From: Streptomyces griseomycini
GTDB lineage: Bacteria; Actinomycetota; Actinomycetes; Streptomycetales; Streptomycetaceae
NCBI RefSeq assembly: GCF_014203535.1
Contig: NZ_JACHJI010000013.1
Location: 62,001-126,000, forward strand
Length of the DNA: 64,000 nt
Direction of reading: 5' to 3'
Below are positions 8,361 to 16,526 of this stretch, one piece after another. Every line of letters starts with the position of its first letter. Position 1 is the stretch's first letter. The position numbers were made by a program, and so were the translations under genes. The notes beneath the pieces are model-generated. The model had not been told where the DNA came from, ran no database searches, and was given only the letters and a program-made list of their open reading frames with translations.

Positions 8361-9349
8361 CGGGCGGCCTCCTCGGCGAGTCCGGACAGCACGGCCACCA
8401 CGAGGTTGCGCATGAGGGTCACCTTGTATCCGTTGTCGGGCAGCGGCCTGGCCGCCGCCAGTTCGGCGTCCGCGGCCGCGGCGAAGTACTCCGCGGTGGC
8501 CGGGGCCCCGGTCAGGACGCGTTCGGCCGCCCGGGCCCGCCACGGCCGGGACGCCACCGCGCCGAAGGCCAGGCGCGCCTCGCGCACGACTCCGTCGCGG
8601 ACGTCGAGGGCGGCGGCGACCGAGCCGATCGCGAAGGCGTACGAGGCGCGTTCGCGGACCTTGCGGTAGCGGGAGCGGGCGGCGGCCGGCGCGGGCGGCA
8701 GGGTGACGCCGGTGACGAGCGCGCCGGGCGGCAGGGCGGTCTCCAGGTGCGGGGTGTCGCCCACGGGCAGGTAGAAGCCGTCGAGCGGCAACCGCCCCGG
8801 GCCGTCGGCCGTTTCGTACGAGACGACCGCGTCGAAGGCGGTCAGCGCCACGCCCATGTCGGACGGGTGGACGGCCACGCAGTGGTCGGAGGCGCCCAGG
8901 ACTGCGTGGTTGCGGTGCTCGCCGGCGACGGCGGGACACCCGCTGCCGGGCGCGCGCTTGTTGCAGGGCTGGGTCACGTCGGCGAAGTAGCCGCAGCGGG
9001 TGCGCTGGAGCAGGTTGCCGCCGACGGTCGCCATGTTGCGCAGTTGCCCGGAGGCGCCGGCGAGCACCGCCTGGGCCAGGGCCGGGTAGCGGCGGCGGAC
9101 CTCGGGGTGGGCGGCGAGGTCGCTGTTGGTGACGGTGGCGCCGATGCGCAGCCCGCCGTCGTCGGCCGGTTCGATCCGGTCCAGCGGGAGCCCGCGGACG
9201 TCGACGAGCCGGGCGGGGCGCTCGACGCCGGTCTTCATCAGGTCGACGAGATTGGTGCCGCCGCCGAGGTAGCGGGCGTCCGGGTCGGCGCCGAGCAGCG
9301 CCACGGCACCGGGGACGTCGTCCGCGCGCCGGTAGTCGAACTCCCTCAT
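8357..9349 (-). CDS. FAD-binding subunit of the molybdenum hydroxylase, PaoB/YagS type with an iron-sulfur insertion
   Basis: A 330-aa CO-dehydrogenase-flavoprotein-type subunit. The FAD site YLGGGTNLVDLMK is near residue 35. Around residues 118-155 there is a Cys-rich insertion (RCGYF...PCNKRAPGSGC...DHC) with four cysteines, as in E. coli PaoB, where such an insertion holds an extra [4Fe-4S] cluster. This points to the PaoABC subfamily. It passes electrons from the molybdenum site and 2Fe-2S clusters to an acceptor via FAD. It starts at 9349 and overlaps both neighbours by four bases. Confidence 0.92.
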   Translation of the reverse strand: MREFDYRRADDVPGAVALLGADPDARYLGGGTNLVDLMKTGVERPARLVDVRGLPLDRIEPADDGGLRIGATVTNSDLAAHPEVRRRYPALAQAVLAGASGQLRNMATVGGNLLQRTRCGYFADVTQPCNKRAPGSGCPAVAGEHRNHAVLGASDHCVAVHPSDMGVALTAFDAVVSYETADGPGRLPLDGFYLPVGDTPHLETALPPGALVTGVTLPPAPAAARSRYRKVRERASYAFAIGSVAAALDVRDGVVREARLAFGAVASRPWRARAAERVLTGAPATAEYFAAAADAELAAARPLPDNGYKVTLMRNLVVAVLSGLAEEAAR

Positions 9350-9903
9350 GCCACCGCCTCCCCGGCCCCGGCCCGGGCCTGCGCGGCCGCGCGGGCGACG
9401 GCCTCGGCGATCGGCGCGTAGGCGCCGCAGCGGCAGAGGTTGCCGCTCATCCGCTCCCGGATCTCCTCGGGGGTCAGCGGTGGCGGTCCCGCTTCGGGCC
9501 GTACGTCGTCGGTGACGGCGCTGGGCCAGCCGGCGGCGTGTTCCTCGATGACCGCGACGGCCGAACAGATCTGACCGGGCGTGCAGTAGCCGCACTGGAA
9601 GCCGTCCAGGTCGAGGAAGGCCTGCTGCACCGGGTGCAGCCGCCCGCCCTCGGCCACGCCCTCCACGGTGGTGATCTCGCGTCCCTCGGCCGCGACGGCC
9701 AGTTGGAGGCAGGACACGGTGCGGCGGCCGTCGACCAGGACGGTGCAGGCCCCGCACTGTCCCTGGTCGCAGCCCTTCTTGGTGCCGGTCAGATCGAGTC
9801 GCTCGCGCAGGGCGTCGAGCAGGGTGGTGCGGTGGTCGACGGACAGCGTGTGCTTCTCGCCGTTGATGTCCAGGGTGACGGTGCTGGACGTCGAGGGGGC
9901 CAT
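9346..9903 (-). CDS. [2Fe-2S] subunit of the molybdenum hydroxylase (PaoA/YagT-like)
   Basis: A 185-aa small subunit with two [2Fe-2S] centres: plant-type ligands in GCDQGQCGACTVLVDG plus a later Cys, and the C-terminal set FQCGYCTPGQ and NLCRCGAY. E. coli PaoA carries a Tat signal; none is seen here (the protein begins MAPSTSSTVTL), so the complex is probably cytoplasmic. First gene of the operon, start at 9903 with GAAGG six bases upstream. A TetR gene faces it across a region with two identical palindromes. Confidence 0.92.
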   Translation of the reverse strand: MAPSTSSTVTLDINGEKHTLSVDHRTTLLDALRERLDLTGTKKGCDQGQCGACTVLVDGRRTVSCLQLAVAAEGREITTVEGVAEGGRLHPVQQAFLDLDGFQCGYCTPGQICSAVAVIEEHAAGWPSAVTDDVRPEAGPPPLTPEEIRERMSGNLCRCGAYAPIAEAVARAAAQARAGAGEAVA

Positions 9904-10134
9904 GGGCAGCCTTCCTTCGCGGATCCGGGGGCGTTCCGGGACGGCGTTCCGGACGGTGTGCGGGGTCGGTGACGCGGGGGCTGTACGGGCGGGCGCGGTT
10001 CGGGAACCATGCGGACGTACGGAGGGGGGCACGGGCGGACGGTCATGCGGGACGCGGGGGCCGGGGCACCGGTCGCGCGGGCCGCGGCGCCGGCCGTTCC
10101 ACGCCGTCCGCGCCCGCCGATACGATGAGGCGAA

Positions 10135-10180
10135 GCGGACAGCTGTCCGCTACCGGAAGAAGTTAGTGGACAGCTGTCCG
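10135..10180. promoter_or_regulatory. Duplicate TetR operator palindromes for the molybdenum hydroxylase operon
   Basis: The perfect palindrome GGACAGCTGTCC occurs twice, at 10137-10148 (extended to 16 bp as GCGGACAGCTGTCCGC, 10135-10150) and at 10168-10179. The centres are 31 bases apart, three helical turns. They lie between the operon start (9903) and the divergent TetR start (10225), so TetR binding here would control both sides. Confidence 0.75.
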
Positions 10181-10224
10181 GTCAACAAGAACGGGTTTCG
10201 GCCACGGCCCGGGAGGAGTCACGC

Positions 10225-10803
10225 GTGCGGGAGAAGAAGGACGCACCCCTGCGTGCGGACGCGCAGCGCAACCGCGAGCGCATCCTGGACGTGGCCCTGG
10301 CCGAACTCACGCGCTCGGCGGACGCCCCGCTGAGCGTGATCGCCAGGAAGGCGGGCGTCGGACAGGGCACGTTCTACCGGAACTTCCCCAGCCGCGAGGC
10401 GCTCGTCCTGGAGGTCTACCGGCACGAGATGCGGCAGGTCGCCGAGAGCGCGGCCCGGTTGCTGGCGGCCCGGGAGCCCGACCGGGCCCTGCGCGAGTGG
10501 ATGGACCGGCTGGCCCGGTTCGCCATGGCCAAGGCCGGGCTGGCCGACGCCATCCGGCAGGCCACCAGCGGGCCGGGGAGCCCGGCGAAGCCGGGACACA
10601 ACGCGGTGACCGAGGCGGCCGAACTCCTGCTGCGCGCCTGCGAGGAGGCCGGCGCCATCCGCCCGGGGGTGACCGCGGACGACTTCTACCTCGCCATCGC
10701 CGGCCTCTGGCAGATCGACCCGGACGGGGACTGGCAGCCGCGCGCCACCCGGCTGCTGGACATCGTCATGGACGGGCTGCGCGCGGGGGCGCGCGGGCGG
10801 TAG
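10225..10803 (+). CDS. TetR-family regulator of the adjacent molybdenum hydroxylase operon
   Basis: A 192-aa TetR protein. The HTH LSVIARKAGVGQGTFYRNFP sits near residues 34-53 and is followed by a C-terminal domain of the SbtR-like sort. GTG start at 10225 with GGGAGGAG upstream. It is divergent from the 2Fe-2S/FAD/molybdopterin/XdhC operon, with twin palindromes about 45 and 76 bases before its start. Repression relieved by an aldehyde or heterocyclic substrate is the natural inference; the ligand is unknown. Confidence 0.9.
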   Translation: MREKKDAPLRADAQRNRERILDVALAELTRSADAPLSVIARKAGVGQGTFYRNFPSREALVLEVYRHEMRQVAESAARLLAAREPDRALREWMDRLARFAMAKAGLADAIRQATSGPGSPAKPGHNAVTEAAELLLRACEEAGAIRPGVTADDFYLAIAGLWQIDPDGDWQPRATRLLDIVMDGLRAGARGR

Positions 10804-10828
10804 CTTCCCCCGCCGGCTCCCCCGCCCC

Positions 10829-11734
10829 TCAGGCGACCGCCGTCGGCGCCAGCTCCCGCAGTTCCCGCAGCGCGGCCTGAACCGCCGGCCGGACGTGGCC
10901 GCCGCCGCGCGTGCAGGTCAGCAGCTTGCGGTGCGGGTCGCCGGCGCAGCGGACGCGGGTGATCGGCAGGTGCGGGGTCAGCTGGGCCAGGCGCGGGATC
11001 AGGGCGACGCCGAGTCCGTGGGCGACGAGGTGGGCGGTGACGTTCCAGTCGAGGGCGTGGTGGACGACGTCCGGGGCGAATCCGGCCGCGCCGCACGCGG
11101 ACATCACGTGCAGCCGGCAGGGGCTCTCCGGCACCGGCGCGATCCACGCCTCGCGCGCCGCCTCGGCGAGGTCGATCCGCTCGCGCCGGGCCAGGGGGTG
11201 CCCCCGGGGGACCACCAGGTCGAACGGGTCGTCCAGCAGCGGTTGCTGGTCGAACCGCGTGTCGCCCAGCGGCGGGTTGTGCGGGGTGGACTCCACGACG
11301 GCCAGGTCGGCGGCCCCCTCGAAGAGCAGGTCGAAGCTCTGCGGTACCCCGGCCTCGGCGATCCGCACCGACAGCTTCGGGTGTCGCTCGCCCAGCCGGG
11401 CGGCCATGGGCGCCAGCAGCACCGAGACCGCCACCGGGAACCCGGTCACGCGCAGCGGCCCGGCCGGGGCGCCGTGGTCGGCCCGCAGGTCCAGTTCCGC
11501 CTGCTCCCAACGCGCCTGTATGGCGTCTGCGTGCGCGAGCAGGCTCTCGGCGGCCGGGGTGAGCCGTACCCCGCGCCCCTGCGGTTCCAGCAGTTCGACG
11601 TCCAGGTCGCGGGCGAGCTGGCGGATCTGCTGCGAGGCGGCGGACGGGGTGAAGTGCAGGGCGCGGGCGGCCGCGGTGACCGTGCCGTAGTGGGCGACCG
11701 CCCGCAGGACGTGCAGTCGGCGCAGGTCAATCAT
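10829..11734 (-). CDS. LysR-family transcriptional regulator
   Basis: A 301-aa protein. The winged HTH (VTAAARALHFTPSAASQQIR) lies near residues 20-40, followed by a LysR substrate-binding domain. The ATG at 11734 is chosen; an in-frame GTG at 11743 would add three residues. A perfect inverted repeat (11734-11749) overlaps the start and could be an autoregulatory site. It is divergent from a small zinc-ribbon-like protein and a class III CoA transferase, its probable targets. It converges with a TetR gene on the other side. Confidence 0.87.
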   Translation of the reverse strand: MIDLRRLHVLRAVAHYGTVTAAARALHFTPSAASQQIRQLARDLDVELLEPQGRGVRLTPAAESLLAHADAIQARWEQAELDLRADHGAPAGPLRVTGFPVAVSVLLAPMAARLGERHPKLSVRIAEAGVPQSFDLLFEGAADLAVVESTPHNPPLGDTRFDQQPLLDDPFDLVVPRGHPLARRERIDLAEAAREAWIAPVPESPCRLHVMSACGAAGFAPDVVHHALDWNVTAHLVAHGLGVALIPRLAQLTPHLPITRVRCAGDPHRKLLTCTRGGGHVRPAVQAALRELRELAPTAVA

Positions 11735-11749
11735 GAAGCCCACGCTTCA
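11734..11749. promoter_or_regulatory. Inverted repeat at the LysR start
   Basis: TGAAGC-CCAC-GCTTCA, a perfect 6+4+6 inverted repeat overlapping the LysR start codon and facing the divergent operon. Its position suits LysR autoregulation. Confidence 0.5.
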
Positions 11750-11880
11750 CGTTGGCGTGCGGAAAGTCAACCTGGACGTGTACGGACGTTCCGTCGCACC
11801 CTTGCTGTGTCGCGGCGGTCGACGAGCACCCGGCGCGCGGGGAAGCGCACGGGGAAGCCACGAGGGAGCGAGGAGTCACC

Positions 11881-12117
11881 ATGACCAGCACGACCGGCAC
11901 CACGGGTACGACCGGAGCCGTCTGCCCGTACTGCGGGTGGCCGGACGACGCCGAGCCGTTCCAGGTGGTCTCCCGGCACGGCACCGCGACGGGCAGCACC
12001 GTGTGGACCCGGTGCGGCTGCGGTTCGCTCCAGGTCCGTGCCGTCGACGACCGCGGCGTGCGCATCGTGTCCCGCAGCAGGCCCGCCGGCCTTCCGTGGA
12101 GCCGGGCGGGCCGGTGA
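11881..12117 (+). CDS. Small zinc-ribbon-like protein, function unknown
   Basis: A 78-aa protein. A Thr/Gly-rich start (MTSTTGTTGTTG) is followed by CPYCGW at residues 15-20 and a second Cys pair CGCG near 46-49, arranged like a zinc knuckle. The tail is Arg-rich. The ATG at 11881 has a good ribosome site (GCGAGGAG). It lies between the LysR gene and the CoA transferase on the transferase strand, 85 bases ahead of it. I recognise no characterised family; RNA/DNA binding or metal binding are guesses. Confidence 0.6.
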   Translation: MTSTTGTTGTTGAVCPYCGWPDDAEPFQVVSRHGTATGSTVWTRCGCGSLQVRAVDDRGVRIVSRSRPAGLPWSRAGR

Positions 12118-12202
12118 CCGGGCGGGCGGCCGTTGACAGGCGGCCCGCCCCGGTCGTACTAATCGAGGCCGGTGATCCCCGGGCCCGGCAGGAGGCGTGG
12201 AC

Positions 12203-13387
12203 GTGCAGAGACATCCCTTGTCCGGGATCACGGTGGTCAGCCTGGAGCAGGCGGTGGCCGCGCCCTACGCCACCCGGCAGCTGGCCGATCTCGGCGCCCG
12301 GGTGATCAAGGTGGAGCGGCCGGGCGAGGGCGACTTCGCCCGCCGCTACGACACGACCGTCCACGGCCACTCCAGCTACTTCGTGTGGATCAACCGCTCC
12401 AAGGAGTCCCTCACCCTGGACCTGAAGGATCCGCGGGGCCGCGCGATCCTGCACCGGCTCCTCGCGGACGCCGACGTGTTCGTGCAGAACCTCGCGCCGG
12501 GCGCCGCCGCCCGCCTCGGCCTGGGAGCCGAGGAGCTCACCCGCCGCTACCCGCGGCTGATCCCGTGCACGATCTCCGGCTACGGCACGACCGGGCCCTG
12601 GGCGGACCGCAAGGCGTACGACCTGCTGATGCAGTGCCAGACGGGTCTGGTGTCGCTGACCGGGACGGCGGACGGGACCGCGCGCACCGGCATCTCCGTC
12701 GCCGACATCGCCGCCGGGATGTACGCGTACAGCGGCGTGCTCACCGCCCTGTACGCCCGCGCGACCACCGGCACGGCCCATCCGGTGGAGGTGTCGCTGT
12801 TCGAGGCGCTGGCCGAGTGGATGGGCCAGCCCGCCTACTACACCCGCTACGGCGGCAGCCAGCCCCCGCGCCTGGGCACCCAGCACGCCACCATCGCCCC
12901 GTACGGGACCTACCGGGCCGCCGACGGCCGCGAGGTGCTGTTCTCCGTCCAGAACGATCGCGAATGGGCGGCCCTGTGCGCCGAGTTCCTCGGCCGGCCC
13001 GAACTGACCCGCGATCCGCGCTTCGCCACGGGCTCCGACCGGGTGGCCCACCGGGAGGAGCTGAACGCGATCGTCGCCGAGCGCTTCGCCCGCTCCGACG
13101 CCGAGGAGCTGCTCGCGGACCTGGAGGCGATCGGCATCGCCTGCGCCGGGGTCAACGACGTCGCCGCGTTCCTCGACCACCCGGTCCTCGCCGCCCGCGA
13201 CCGCTGGCGCGAGGTCGGGGTGCCGGGCGCGACCGTCCAGGCGCTGCTGCCGCCCGCCGACCTCGCCGGTCTGCCGGCGCGCATGGACCCGGTACCGGCC
13301 GTCGGCGAGCACACGGAGGCGATCCTGACGGAGCTGGGCCACTCCCCCGGGGACATCGAGGCGCTGCGCGCGGACTCCGTCGTCTGA
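12203..13387 (+). CDS. CaiB/BaiF-type class III CoA transferase
   Basis: A 394-aa enzyme that moves CoA between carboxylic acids. The N-terminus LSGITVVSLEQAVAAPYATR and the block GARVIKVERPGEGDFAR are diagnostic. The catalytic Asp lies in SVADIAAGMYA near residue 171. The GTG at 12203 is preferred because GGAGG sits seven bases upstream; a GTG at 12197 is too close to it. The divergent LysR gene is the likely regulator. No acyl-CoA partner enzyme is adjacent, so the acid substrate is unknown. Confidence 0.88.
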   Translation: MQRHPLSGITVVSLEQAVAAPYATRQLADLGARVIKVERPGEGDFARRYDTTVHGHSSYFVWINRSKESLTLDLKDPRGRAILHRLLADADVFVQNLAPGAAARLGLGAEELTRRYPRLIPCTISGYGTTGPWADRKAYDLLMQCQTGLVSLTGTADGTARTGISVADIAAGMYAYSGVLTALYARATTGTAHPVEVSLFEALAEWMGQPAYYTRYGGSQPPRLGTQHATIAPYGTYRAADGREVLFSVQNDREWAALCAEFLGRPELTRDPRFATGSDRVAHREELNAIVAERFARSDAEELLADLEAIGIACAGVNDVAAFLDHPVLAARDRWREVGVPGATVQALLPPADLAGLPARMDPVPAVGEHTEAILTELGHSPGDIEALRADSVV

Positions 13388-13413
13388 GCCGGCCCCGGTC
13401 CGGACGGAGGTCC

Positions 13414-14061
13414 CTACCCCTGCCGCTGGTGCAGCGCCGCCAGCACGTCCTCGTCCGTCAGTTGCCCGAAGTCGTCGTACCACTGCCCCACGGCCATGAA
13501 CGCGGCCGGTTCGTGCAGGCAGACCACCTCGTCGGCCTCGGCGCGCATGAGCGCGGCGCCCTCCGGTGAGCAGACCGGGGCGGCCAGCACGACCCGGGCG
13601 GGGTCCCGCCGCCGCAGGGAGCGCAGGGCGGCGCGGGCCGTGGAGCCGGTCGCCAGTCCGTCGTCGACGACGACCACGGTCCGTCCCCGGAGGTCGGGAG
13701 CGGGCCGGTCCTGACGGTAGAGCCGTTCGCGGCGGCGCAGTTCGGTGCGCTCGCGCTCGACGACGGGGGCGAGGTCGGCCTCGCTCAGACCCAGTCGGCG
13801 CAGGGAGTCCGCGTCGAACAGCGGCACCCCGTCGCCGGCCATCGCGCCGACGCCGAACTCCTCGTGGTGGGGCGCGCCGACCTTCCGGACGACGAGGACG
13901 TCGAGCGGGGCGTCCAGCGCCCGGGCGACCTCCTGTGCCACGGCGACGCCGCCGCGGGGCAGGGCCAGTACGACGGGGTCGGGCAGGGCCCCCTCGTCCT
14001 GACGCGTCCGCAGCCGTTCGGCCAGTTCGCGGCCGGCTTGCCGGCGATCACGGAACCGCAT
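13414..14061 (-). CDS. Phosphoribosyltransferase-domain protein
   Basis: A 215-aa protein of the stand-alone type I PRTase family (ComF/erythromycin-cluster-like). The PRPP loop is VVVVDDGLATGST, and LALPRGGVAVAQEVA lies upstream. The ATG at 14061 (MRFRDR) has GGAGGGAGG eight bases upstream. Such proteins are common near stress genes in actinobacteria, but their base substrate is mostly unestablished. It is divergent from an archease-like gene. Family assignment is secure, function not. Confidence 0.85.
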   Translation of the reverse strand: MRFRDRRQAGRELAERLRTRQDEGALPDPVVLALPRGGVAVAQEVARALDAPLDVLVVRKVGAPHHEEFGVGAMAGDGVPLFDADSLRRLGLSEADLAPVVERERTELRRRERLYRQDRPAPDLRGRTVVVVDDGLATGSTARAALRSLRRRDPARVVLAAPVCSPEGAALMRAEADEVVCLHEPAAFMAVGQWYDDFGQLTDEDVLAALHQRQG

Positions 14062-14201
14062 GGCGGATGGCCTCCCTCCGCACGGGGACGGCACCTGGTC
14101 CGGCACCCGCGTACCCCGCTCCCGGGCGACCGAAGCGCGCACGTCCGCCGTTCGCCGGGGCGGCCCTGCATGGGTGGGCGGCCGTCGGGCAGGCGAGATG
14201 C

Positions 14202-14657
14202 ATGGTCGGTGACACGGGCGACTACGGGCAGGTGCGGCAGCCGGGTGACAGCGGGCACCGGGCGGTGCCGCAGGAGGACGACGTCCGCATCGAGGCGTGG
14301 GCGGGGAGCCGGGAGAACTGTCTGGCGGAGGCCGTGGCGGCGGTGGTGGAGTGCTTCGCCGACGTCTCCGGGGTGCGCCCGACCGGCGTGGGCCGCATCC
14401 GGCTGGGCGAGGCCAGTGACGACGACCTGCTGACCGCGCTGCTGGACGAGATCCTCTACCGGCTCCAGGCGCACGGGCAGGTTCCGGTGGACGTGGAGGC
14501 GGACGAGGCCGAGGGCGGGCTGGACGTGCGGCTGGCGGTCGCCGGGCTGGCGGACGTGCGGGTCACCGGGGCCCTGCCGACGGCCGTGGTCTGGGAGGAG
14601 TCGCGGATCGGGCCGGGACCGTACGGCTGGTCCTGTGTGGTCACGGTGGACGGCTGA
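14202..14657 (+). CDS. Archease-family protein
   Basis: A 151-aa protein. After a 25-residue lead the archease-like fold starts at DVRIEAWAGSRENCLAEAVA, then DDDLLTALLDEILYRLQAHG, matching the family pattern 'D..ieawg..leE.f..a' and 'LL..wLNElly'. Archease activates the RNA ligase RtcB by promoting its guanylylation. No rtcB is in this window. Start at 14202 with a weak AGGCGAG ribosome site; no better upstream start resembles the family. It could serve a distant RtcB or have drifted to another role. Confidence 0.72.
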   Translation: MVGDTGDYGQVRQPGDSGHRAVPQEDDVRIEAWAGSRENCLAEAVAAVVECFADVSGVRPTGVGRIRLGEASDDDLLTALLDEILYRLQAHGQVPVDVEADEAEGGLDVRLAVAGLADVRVTGALPTAVVWEESRIGPGPYGWSCVVTVDG

Positions 14658-14722
14658 GCGACGGCGCCGGTGCCCCGGCGCGCGTCGCATGCCCCCGGGG
14701 GCGCCGGGGTACTCCGGGGCGC

Positions 14723-15175
14723 ATGAGCGGCATCGACATCGGCAGTGACGCCTTCAACGACCACGCCTTCATCGCACGCCGGTACGCGTACGAGGGAGCC
14801 AATGTCTCTCCTTCGCTGACCTGGAGCGGGGTACCGGACGACGCGGCGGAGCTGGTGCTGCTGTGCGAGGACCCCGACGCGCCGTCGGGCACCTTCGTGC
14901 ACTGGATCGTGGTGGGGATCGACCCCCGCAGCGACGGGGTCCCGGCGGGGCAGAGTCCCCCGCGGGGGACCGAACTCGTCAACGGCTACGGCGAGCGCGG
15001 CTGGGGCGGGCCGCACCCTCCCCCGGGGGACGACGCGCACCACTACTTCTTCCGGCTCTACGCCCTCTCCGAGCCGTGCGTCCTGCCCGACGCGCCCCGG
15101 GCGGAGCAGGTGCACGAGGCGGTCGACCGGGCGCAGCTCGCCAGCGGCACGCTGGTGGGCCTCTACCAGCGCTGA
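14723..15175 (+). CDS. YbhB/YbcL-type phosphatidylethanolamine-binding-like (PEBP) protein
   Basis: A 150-aa protein of the bacterial Raf-kinase-inhibitor-like family. The anion pocket signature is DPDAPSGTFVHWIVVGID near residues 50-67, and GWGGPHPPPGDDAHHYFFRL follows as the second conserved block. No signal peptide. The cellular role of these proteins is unresolved in bacteria. Its stop codon lies inside the left arm of a 25-bp hairpin shared with the convergent CBS gene. Confidence 0.9.
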   Translation: MSGIDIGSDAFNDHAFIARRYAYEGANVSPSLTWSGVPDDAAELVLLCEDPDAPSGTFVHWIVVGIDPRSDGVPAGQSPPRGTELVNGYGERGWGGPHPPPGDDAHHYFFRLYALSEPCVLPDAPRAEQVHEAVDRAQLASGTLVGLYQR

Positions 15176-15227
15176 CGCACGCCCCCGCCGCCGCCCCGGA
15201 AAGGGCGGCGGCGGGGGCGTGCGTCAG
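15172..15227. terminator. Perfect 25-bp bidirectional terminator containing both stop codons
   Basis: The left arm 15172-15196 and right arm 15203-15227 are perfectly complementary around CGGAAA. The PEBP stop (15173-15175) and the CBS-protein stop on the other strand (15224-15226) are both in the stem. Confidence 0.88.
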
Positions 15228-15649
15228 TGGGTCGGGGCCGCCCTGCTGATGTCCGCCAGCGCGGAGTGCGGGTCCTCGGTGGCGGCGAGGTCGCCGAGGC
15301 TGACCACGCCGACGGGGCATCCGCCGCGTTCGACGACCGGGAGCCGGCGCACGGCGTACCGCCGCATCAGCTCGACGGCGTGATCGGTGGTGTCCTCGGG
15401 GGCGAGGGTCACCAGGGGCGGGCGCGTGCACAGGGAACCGACCGTCGTGGTCTCCGGGTCGTGTCCCTCGGCGACGGCCCGCAGCACGATGTCGCGGTCG
15501 GTGAGCACGCCGAAGAGATCGCAGTCGTACGCCACCAGCACGTCGCCGACGTCCCGCTCGCGCATCAGGCGCGCCGCCCGCGCCACCGTGGTCATGGGCT
15601 CCACGGACGCGGTGTCCGGTGACATCACGTCCCGTATCCGCCGGGTCAT
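15224..15649 (-). CDS. CBS-domain pair protein
   Basis: A 141-aa stand-alone tandem CBS protein. Repeat 1 covers about residues 5-65 (RDVMSPDTASVEPMTTVARA ... VLTDRDIVLR). Repeat 2 covers about 70-130 (TRPPLVTLAPEDTTDHAVEL ... PVGVVSLGDLA). CBS pairs sense adenine nucleotides or related ligands and often act as regulatory subunits. The ATG at 15649 follows GGAGGTGCCC; a GTG at 15655 is also in frame but too near that site. No partner is adjacent. Confidence 0.9.
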   Translation of the reverse strand: MTRRIRDVMSPDTASVEPMTTVARAARLMRERDVGDVLVAYDCDLFGVLTDRDIVLRAVAEGHDPETTTVGSLCTRPPLVTLAPEDTTDHAVELMRRYAVRRLPVVERGGCPVGVVSLGDLAATEDPHSALADISRAAPTH

Positions 15650-15730
15650 GGGCACCTCCGGGGAACTGGTCGGACGGGTCTTCCTCCGTGTCCGCCGCGT
15701 AGCCCGCAGCGCGGTGCGTAAACCGGTCGC

Positions 15731-15778
15731 CGGTCGGCCTCCGTCCGCCCGCCCCGGCGGGCGGACGGAGGCCGACCG
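15731..15778 (-). terminator. Terminator hairpin of the VOC gene
   Basis: Arms 15731-15753 and 15756-15778 are perfectly complementary over 23 bases, with the innermost pairs opening to form the loop. It lies 9 bases past the VOC gene stop on the minus strand. Confidence 0.8.
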
Positions 15779-15786
15779 GGTCCGCC

Positions 15787-16215
15787 CTACACCGCCCCGG
15801 GGACCTCCTCCGTCGTGCCGTTCAGCGGCGAGGCCGGATCACTGCCGTACGGCCGTGTGATGGCCTCGAGGCCGTGCCCGGCCGGGTCCCGGAAGTACAC
15901 GCCGCGTCCGCCGTCGTTGCGGTTGATCCGACGGGGGTGCCGTCCGTGCGGATCGGCCTGGAGGGGGACCCCGGCGTCCACGAGCCGGGCGAGGATCGCG
16001 TCGAACTCGTCCTCGGAGACGAGGAACGCGTAGTGCTGCACGGGGATGTCTGCGTCGACGGTCGCGAAGTCCAGGGTGACGCCGTTGGCGGTCGTCACCG
16101 GCAGGAACATCCCGGCCGGTTCCCCGACCTCCAGTCCCAGGACCTCCGCGAGGAAACGGGCGGACTTCTCGCGGTCACGGGTGAGAACGATGGTGTGGTT
16201 GAACTCGACTGACAT
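15787..16215 (-). CDS. VOC (glyoxalase/bleomycin-resistance superfamily) protein
   Basis: A 142-aa protein with paired beta-alpha-beta-beta-beta modules: FNHTIVLTRDREKSARFLAE starts module one, and QHYAFLVSEDEFDAILARLV starts module two. GGRGVYFRDPAGHGLEAIT carries the usual metal-ligand Glu. The family includes glyoxalase I, dioxygenases and drug-binding proteins, and sequence alone does not choose among them. The start at 16215 has GGAGG 10 bases upstream. Confidence 0.88.
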   Translation of the reverse strand: MSVEFNHTIVLTRDREKSARFLAEVLGLEVGEPAGMFLPVTTANGVTLDFATVDADIPVQHYAFLVSEDEFDAILARLVDAGVPLQADPHGRHPRRINRNDGGRGVYFRDPAGHGLEAITRPYGSDPASPLNGTTEEVPGAV

Positions 16216-16526
16216 GGTGTCAATGCCTCCGGGGGCATCCGCGGCACCTCCATGCCTCACCCGGCCGGTGACCGACACGCGATGCCGCACACCGGAGCCT
16301 AGGCGGCCTCCCCGGCACCCGTCGACCGGTTTCCCGGCGCCGCCGCGTCCACGGGCGGCCGGACGGGTCCCGGCAACCGGACGACGATCGTTTCCACGGT
16401 GGCTCCCCCGGTGGGTCGCAGAAATCGTAGGGGCGGGTTCCGTCGGTCACCGGGCCCTGACGCGATGGGGCTGGTTCCCGTTCTCCGGGGCACCCGAACG
16501 GCACACCGCCTCAGGGGAGGGACACC
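16216..16526. other. Intergenic region between divergent VOC and small membrane protein genes
   Basis: A 311-base stretch holding the promoters of both neighbours. I see no convincing -35/-10 pair, palindrome or small gene. Confidence 0.5.

Noticed and set aside
5514..8669. A 1051-codon plus-strand open frame opposite the molybdenum hydroxylase operon
   Set aside because: No family motif and clear shadow of the minus-strand subunits, whose cofactor motifs are all intact.
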